Assembly (NCBI GenBank): GCA_029204225.1 | Contig: CM055100.1 | Location: 8,632,713-8,696,712 of the forward strand | Length of the DNA stretch: 64,000 nt | Reading direction: 5' to 3' | Source: Diphasiastrum complanatum | Lineage: Eukaryota > Streptophyta > Lycopodiopsida > Lycopodiales > Lycopodiaceae | Shown here: in pieces, positions 58,739 through 64,000 of the stretch | How the letters are laid out: each line of letters opens with the position of its first letter | Position numbering within the stretch: position 1 is the first letter of the stretch | Position numbers and translations under genes: made by a program | The notes under the pieces: model-generated | Database searches by the model: none | Seen by the model: only the letters and a program-made list of their open reading frames with translations | What the model was told of the DNA's origin: nothing

Positions 58739-61043
58739 ATAAAATCTGATGTCCTCATCAGATGTCAGATTAAAGTAAAGGTGTCTCCCAATTAAAATAA
58801 CTATACATTTAAGCTACTTGGCACAGTACTCAATTTACTGGCCACTTTTTATTAACATTGAAGCTGGCACACCACAAGTCGGAGGCTCAGCTCTTTGTAC
58901 AGAAAAATTACATTACTTGAAAATATATCTTTGTCTGGGAAAAGCGTAGATTTGATATCGCTTTCGTAAAACCCGAGAACCTTATTAACTGGTGACAGAG
59001 GCCTTTCTTTGAAATGTTCGCCCTTGTCGCTTCTGACTTTCGACTTTGGAAGTCCTTTGAGCTGCTGATTTGTCCTTGATGCACTTTGTGTTGAGCTCCT
59101 TGAGCTCCAGATTTGTTCAATTTTGCACAAGTATCAAGGCTCCCTGAGCCAAAGGATTTATCGTTTGATTGCCCACTTTATGGTCCACTCCGTGCCTTGT
59201 TGCTTCTGCACCTTGATTTCTCTCCTTGTCCCAGCTTGGTCTTGATACTTTTCCATCTTGGCTCTTTAAGGTAGGCAAAGATTGAGTACTCCGCAATGCA
59301 CCTTGCACTTAGCTTGAAGTAGCTCTTTGAATCAGCCCAAATGTAACCATTGACCTCGTGGAAAGCCAAAGGGTCGCACCAGTTTGATCCGCATCCGAAC
59401 TATCTCTTCGCGTTTGTTTGAAGCACCATGTCCGTCGCGCAAAACTTGACTTTCACAATTCCATCACTGGTCAGTTGCCTCACAGTAAAAACAAGAAGTG
59501 TACATCGAGCTTGGCTTCAAGTAGCTCTCTTTGAATCAGACACATACACCCAGAGTTTGCACTAGTCCGATCTCAACGCGAACTGTCTCTTAGCGTCCGT
59601 TCGAAATACCAAGTCTCTCATGCAAGACTCAACTTTCACAGTTCCTTCATTGATCAGCTGCCTTACACGTAACACAAGCCAGTGTACTCATATGTTTTCT
59701 CATCATTGCTGGTCCAGAGAAAGCCTATAACAAACTTTCCTTTCCACAACGAAAACTTGTCAACTTATTAGGTCCAAAGTTTGCCAGTCTCCTCGTGTGA
59801 GTATGGCTAGGTCACCTTGAATTTGCCCCCATTTTGATCAACTTTCATTCAAAATTTGCCCCAAGAGAGAGGTGTGTGTGATAGTTCCCCTCCACTTATA
59901 AAATCAGTTGATCGGACTTAGAGTAGAGTTCTTCGTACAAAAAGCCTTTCCAACACTTTGCTTCCATCTGCTAGGATTATGGCTCGATCCAACTTGTTGC
60001 CAATCTCTGAAGAGGATCCTAGTCTCTCCCCTTTGAGGAAAAACTGATACCAGATATCACCCATGCTCAGTGAGTTTCAGTTCCGAAGGTGGCCATCCCA
60101 AAATGAAGACCAACTGCTCCATAGAAGATCTCCCCTGAAATTGCCCTTTCCAACTTTTGACTTCCTGCTTGCGTCTGGTGGGCATTGTCGCAAATGAAAC
60201 TAACCCAAGAAATAGGCTAGCCATCCATCCTTTGCAAACATTGAGTCGTTTCGTTGCCGTTCACGTGCGAGTACTTGAACTGCAAATCCGCCCCACAGAT
60301 TCTGTAGTCCTCTTTGTTTGATGGTATCAGCCTTCAAAAGAAAGGTTCCTTCTCGAGCCATCAGCTCCTTGTATCACAAGCAATCATGCAAACTAGGCAA
60401 AGCACGAGTACTAAGACTCACCACGAATACATACAAGTAAGACACTTAGGCAGGTTTACTAACAAGTAACAAAGACAAGGTCCCCCTTTGAGATGGTCCT
60501 GCCAACGGACCTTTGCCAGGCCGCGCCCATACAAATCGATCATGGAATCAGCCCACATAGGACACCCCTCCAACTATCCGTGCTTTCACCATTAAGCAGC
60601 ACATTGCCTCAGTCATGCCCCACCACTTTTTGGTCGATAGCCCTTATAGCTAAACGATCGGCAGCTATCCCGCACCGGCAGCTAACCACCCGTGCTTTAC
60701 ACCCGAATTCGAGTAGCATCTCTATATCAATGGTTAACCCGTACAGTTCGAATATGTTGCCCCGCACCCCACAAGGCACAGACCGTGCTTACACCAACCT
60801 AATGGCAGCACACTGCCTCATCTGTCCTACGTGCAGACAGCACCAGGCCCGAATTGCGAGAACTGACCATGCTTACACCTCAAGGGTAGCACTTTGACTC
60901 ATCAAGTCCCCCGTTCTGTCGAGCACCCCGATCGTGGACGCACGCGTGCTTACATTGTGGGCAGCACCTTGCACAACAGTTGTCTTGATGAACCCCAAAC
61001 CGTGGCCATTTCCGTGAGATCCGCATAGCTGACCGGCCAGTCG
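58739..61043 (-). other. Internal region of the non-autonomous element, no known domain
   Basis: Several minus-strand frames of 60-95 codons (for example 59130-58852 and 59308-59117) lack recognisable retroelement motifs. The part 59303-59682 is an internal duplication. No host gene capture was identified by eye. Confidence 0.6.
59303..59682. repeat. Diverged tandem duplication, unit about 190 bp
   Basis: Two copies share, in order, AAGTAGCTCT, TTTGAATCAG, TCCGATCTC/TCCGCATCC, GAACTATCTCT/GAACTGTCTCT, GACTTTCACA/AACTTTCACA and CAGTTGCCTCAC/CAGCTGCCTTAC, with the second starting near 59498. Confidence 0.65.
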
Positions 61044-61055
61044 GCTCTGATACCA
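61044..61055 (-). other. Primer binding site for initiator tRNA-Met
   Basis: On the minus strand TGGTATCAGAGC lies 2 bp after the LTR. It is the exact complement of the initiator tRNA-Met 3' end used by many plant LTR elements. Confidence 0.9.
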
Positions 61056-61057
61056 CA

Positions 61058-62303
61058 TGTAGCGCAGGCATCCCAAAGGGAGCCGAGAACCACGACTTAG
61101 CTTCCCAGCTTTCAACTCTTGCCATCCAAACCCACTTGACATACAAGCAGCCAACTCGCCAACAACGATCAAACTTAACCAACTTGAAGTTCCGAAAACC
61201 AACATTGAGATCCAACCTGGCGCCATGCCAGGTCGGGGGTCCCGATGTGGGTGACTTCCCTCCAAGCAAGCCGCCCTGACATACATCAAACTTAACCAAC
61301 TCGAAGCTTCGTTACAAACGAGTAACATCCATTCCAAGCAAGCGGTCTGACTTACATCAGACTTAACCAACTGAAAGCTTCGTCACGAACGCTGGAAGCC
61401 AACCTGGCGCCACGCTAGACTGGACAACCATAAACAAGTAACGTCCACCCAAGCAAGCCATCCAACTCAGCCGACAGGTTAGAGCCCGTTCCCCAAGAGC
61501 TTAACCCATTCACGTTCATGCAAAGAACACTCAAAACCACAAGCCGCGACAGATATGGAAACAACCAGTTCCTGGACCAAATGGTCCCGACAACATACCG
61601 CTGGCGCCATGGACCGAATGGTCCCGACGGCATACCGCTGGCGTCCCGGGATACGACCCTCAGCTATGTGCCAACTTAAAAATTTTGAAAGCGGCCTTAC
61701 AGTTGGCGCTTTTACCGAACACTGAAACCCAGAAGGTAATCAGAGTCAGTTTGAGAAATATCCCACTTTATTGATAAATCTGAGAAGGTTACATTTCAAT
61801 TGTGTGACCGACCCTAGTCTCTGGGGTGCTAGCATGCCAAGGCGAGAGCCATGACAACATTCCAGCAAGGAAGGCTGAGACTTGGTTGGAGCTCGTCCTG
61901 AGTCGCAACCCGCACTCCCCTATAGTATTGGTGTGATTCGGCACCCCCCCTCATAGCAAGCACTCTACCCAAGATGGTAAAGCACATTTTCTCTCTCTAG
62001 GATTTTCTCTTTCTAGAAAGTCATTTTTCTCTCTCTAGATTTTATTGATTCCCAGGCTTCCTTTAATCATGCCTAGATCGTGTGAGGTGATTGCACATTG
62101 ATCTGAGCTCTCTGGACTCCGCTAGAACCGATCATAGATTTTCAGCCATAGGAACTTGGCGCAGGCTGGATTCTGGTCACAGTGGCGTCGGGAGTGGCAC
62201 CGGCGTCGTTGGCGCTGGGAGTAGCAGGGGCGCTGCTGGCGTCGGGGACATAGCTGGCGCCGATGGCGCCGGAAGTAAAGCTTGTAAAGGTAGCTTTACA
62301 ACA
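61058..62303 (-). repeat. 5' LTR (E) of the non-autonomous element
   Basis: Nearly identical to 57497-58724. The GC-rich block at about 62180-62275 is longer than in LTR D by one extra GGCGTCGTTGGCGCTGGGAG-like unit. Confidence 0.9.
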
Positions 62304-62640
62304 TATACCCCATCATCAACTTTAAAATATTTGGGAGACCTCTTAAGATCTATATAGTGCTTAGCTTTATCCTGAGCACTGCGGATACTATCATGTGCCA
62401 CTTGCAACATTGCATATCATGTAGGAAATTTGCAAGTTTCTGGGTCTCAATAAACTTCGTCTCCACATTTACCAGAGATCTAGGTTGAAAACCACAAGCA
62501 GAATATTTTCTACTATTGTAAGCAAACTCAATTAAAGGAATGTAATCTTCCCATTGAGACTTTTGACACATAAGTCCTCAACATATCCTCCATAGTCCGA
62601 TTAGTTCTTTTCGTCTGACCATCTGAATGATCAGGGCTTG
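62304..62640 (-). pseudogene. Chromovirus integrase fragment (right half of split gene)
   Basis: Read leftward from about 62640, the minus strand gives HSDGQTKRTNRTMEDMLRTY (with the Gln-Thr region next to the catalytic Glu position), a frame change, then QWEDYIPLIEFAYNS and SIRSAQDKAKHYIDLKRSPK up to KVDDGVYV at the insertion point. Joined conceptually across the TATAC duplication it runs into VYLRIL of the left half. The catalytic Asp residues lie outside the surviving part, and similarity ends near 62640. Confidence 0.8.
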
Positions 62641-63118
62641 ACAAATTGCGAGTGATTATCTACGAGTTTTACGAGTTTTTTGTGGCTGGATTTTTAGATG
62701 GCCATGATCAATGAATAACAAAAGAAAAAAATACTTTACTCAGATTCGATCACAAATCGTAAAACCATACTCCCTTTCACAATAAGCATCTCAGAAAATC
62801 TAAATCAAAATATCGTGAATGTGTGAAATGGACAGATTAGATTGATCTCTCTATATAGTTGATTACAAAACAAATAAAGTTTATGTCCACATCAAGCCCG
62901 TCAAACCAAAAAAAAGAAACTATGAATGTTTGAACCTCTAACTTCAGGATATTCTAGGCCAAGCCCTTTGAGGGCAAAGCAAATACATGAAAAAGATCTT
63001 GCAAGCTTAGGGTGGGTTCATGCATGAACATATTTTCATTTTCATCCAACCCCTTCACATGCAAGTAAACAAAATACATGTGCTTGCAAGGTTTTTTTTT
63101 ATTTTTTTTTATTTTTTT
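62641..63118. other. No gene recognised; T-rich tract at end
   Basis: Non-coding. From about 63091 to 63142 it is nearly pure T with interspersed single A, possibly the oligo(dA) end of a retroposed copy on the minus strand. Confidence 0.5.
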
Positions 63119-63139
63119 TTATTTTTTTTTAAATTTTTT

Positions 63140-63610
63140 TTTTATGGTCATGTTCTTGAAGAAATTTGGACAGGTGCATGATGGCTCTATCCCATTTGTG
63201 CCTTCATAGGTTACACCTGTTCGAAAGCTATCAAGACTCTCAATGATATACAACTCTTTATGTTCTGAAGGCACTTTGATAACCTCCCGTACATGCCCTT
63301 TTAATGACAATCCTTTTTCCATTCTATTTTTTGGACATTGAATAGCCCACCAACTATTGTTCAATTGTCTCTAAAGTATGTCAGCACACAGTTGTAGACT
63401 AACCCGTCCCGACATGTTTAGAGGTGTGTATGACATTCTAGATTGTGTGCAACCTGGATGGTTAATGTTACTCTTTGTGGACATCCTTTGCACATATTCT
63501 ATATCTTGACATTGGGACACATTCTCATTATCAACACTCCATTGTTGTACTGGCCTCTTTCGTCTGACAGTTTGAATGGGTGCATTCACATCATGATCAA
63601 ACCTTTTCAA
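63140..63610 (-). pseudogene. Possible SWIM zinc-finger fragment (MULE/FAR1-like)
   Basis: The minus strand gives, after an uncharacterised basic stretch (63610-63371), ELYIIESLDSFRTGVTYEG followed by PSCTCPNFFKN. CTCPNF is the first half of a SWIM zinc finger, which occurs in MULE transposases, FAR1 proteins and some other plant proteins. The Cys-x-His half is missing because the T-rich tract follows at once. No transposase core is present. Confidence 0.35.
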
Positions 63611-64000
63611 ATCAACCTGTTCAACAAAATTGTTTACTCTTTTAGAGAACGAGGCACCAACAATCGAGGAGGGTACGGTGCCTATGCCTATCTACTTACA
63701 AATTTGCCAACAATTAATACAAGCACTTAATGAAATGAACAATCGGAACAATCTGAGGGATCAACAGATGGAAGTACTGTTAAATCAAGTTAAGAACTAT
63801 ATAGTACAAACTCTATTTATGCCTTTATTGACAAATATGAATCTATCTCTAAGTTGAAATTTCATGTTGGCCTCAAAATTGCCAAAATAGATCAACTAAA
63901 GTAGTTGAATTTTTCACATTTCACATGAATAAAAACTTACAGCTCAATAAGAAAGGCATTTGGATGGCATTAGTATCCCAATTAATTCCAGCCCATTAGT
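63611..64000. other. No gene recognised
   Basis: Short open frames to 63857 on the plus strand resemble no family I know. Confidence 0.4.

Larger units (their letters stand above)
57497..62303 (-). mobile_element. Non-autonomous LTR retrotransposon, 4.8 kb
   Basis: Two LTRs (1,228 and 1,246 bp) of high identity by eye flank 2.3 kb. The whole is bounded by the perfect 5-bp duplication TATAC and lies inside a chromovirus integrase codon run. A PBS for initiator tRNA-Met next to the right LTR and a polypurine tract next to the left LTR set the direction as minus. The interior encodes no gag, protease, RT or integrase that I can recognise, so it depends on another element (LARD-like). Clean TSDs and similar LTRs make it the youngest well-dated insertion in the right part of the window. 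Confidence 0.9.

Noticed and set aside
60873-61370. 165- and 139-codon minus-strand frames, with near-identical versions at 57332-57897
   Set aside because: They lie in the LTR ends and are duplicated only because the LTRs are; no domain recognised.

Overview
This window looks like nuclear DNA of a land plant with a large, repeat-rich genome. The one intact gene has phase-conserved GT-AG introns and encodes a plant-type double-domain nucleoside hydrolase. Most of the rest is layered plant transposons (Athila/Tat-like and chromovirus Ty3/gypsy, Ty1/copia, hAT, a CACTA-like MITE) and an endogenous pararetrovirus (Caulimoviridae-like) fragment. I cannot name the species. The retroelement mix would suit a fern, lycophyte or gymnosperm, but this is a weak inference.

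Layout. 1-5.2 kb is non-coding with small repeats. 5.2-25.7 kb holds the nucleoside hydrolase (NSH3-like) locus. Twelve exons from 13925 to 25717 join without a frame break into 871 codons plus stop: a secretory signal, an N-terminal hydrolase domain and a C-terminal hydrolase domain. A second, diverged first exon of the same kind lies 8.5 kb upstream (5211-5384). It has the same phase and its own signal peptide, and differs at a catalytic aspartate. The 8.5 kb between the two first exons holds a 949-bp hAT element with a perfect 8-bp target duplication, a CACTA-like MITE, microsatellites and short tandem duplications. The introns hold tandem duplications and a 98-bp hairpin.

27.4-54.4 kb is a transposon graveyard. 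Minus-strand Copia and Gypsy gag fragments abut a plus-strand pararetroviral protease fragment. A 10.7-kb Athila-like element (29733-40388; LTR, PBS, gag, two tandem protease-like domains, RT, RNase H, integrase, a large extra 3' ORF, PPT, LTR) follows, and pararetroviral RT-RNase H sequence resumes directly after its 3' LTR. More Gypsy fragments come next, then a Copia integrase fragment interrupted by a second, 3'-truncated element (45939 to about 50945). That element shares LTR and gag with the first but carries a clearly different, Tat-like RT. Its leader is split by a 740-bp fold-back MITE. A low-complexity tract and a decayed Copia gag-integrase segment (52.4-54.4 kb) end this zone.

57.0-62.6 kb is a minus-strand chromovirus integrase/chromodomain split by a 4.8-kb non-autonomous LTR element with a perfect 5-bp TSD (TATAC), an initiator-Met tRNA PBS and a PPT, also on the minus strand. 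The last 1.4 kb holds only a possible SWIM zinc-finger fragment.

Functionally, the hydrolase gene is the only apparent host gene. All retroelement ORFs carry stops and frameshifts and look non-autonomous today.
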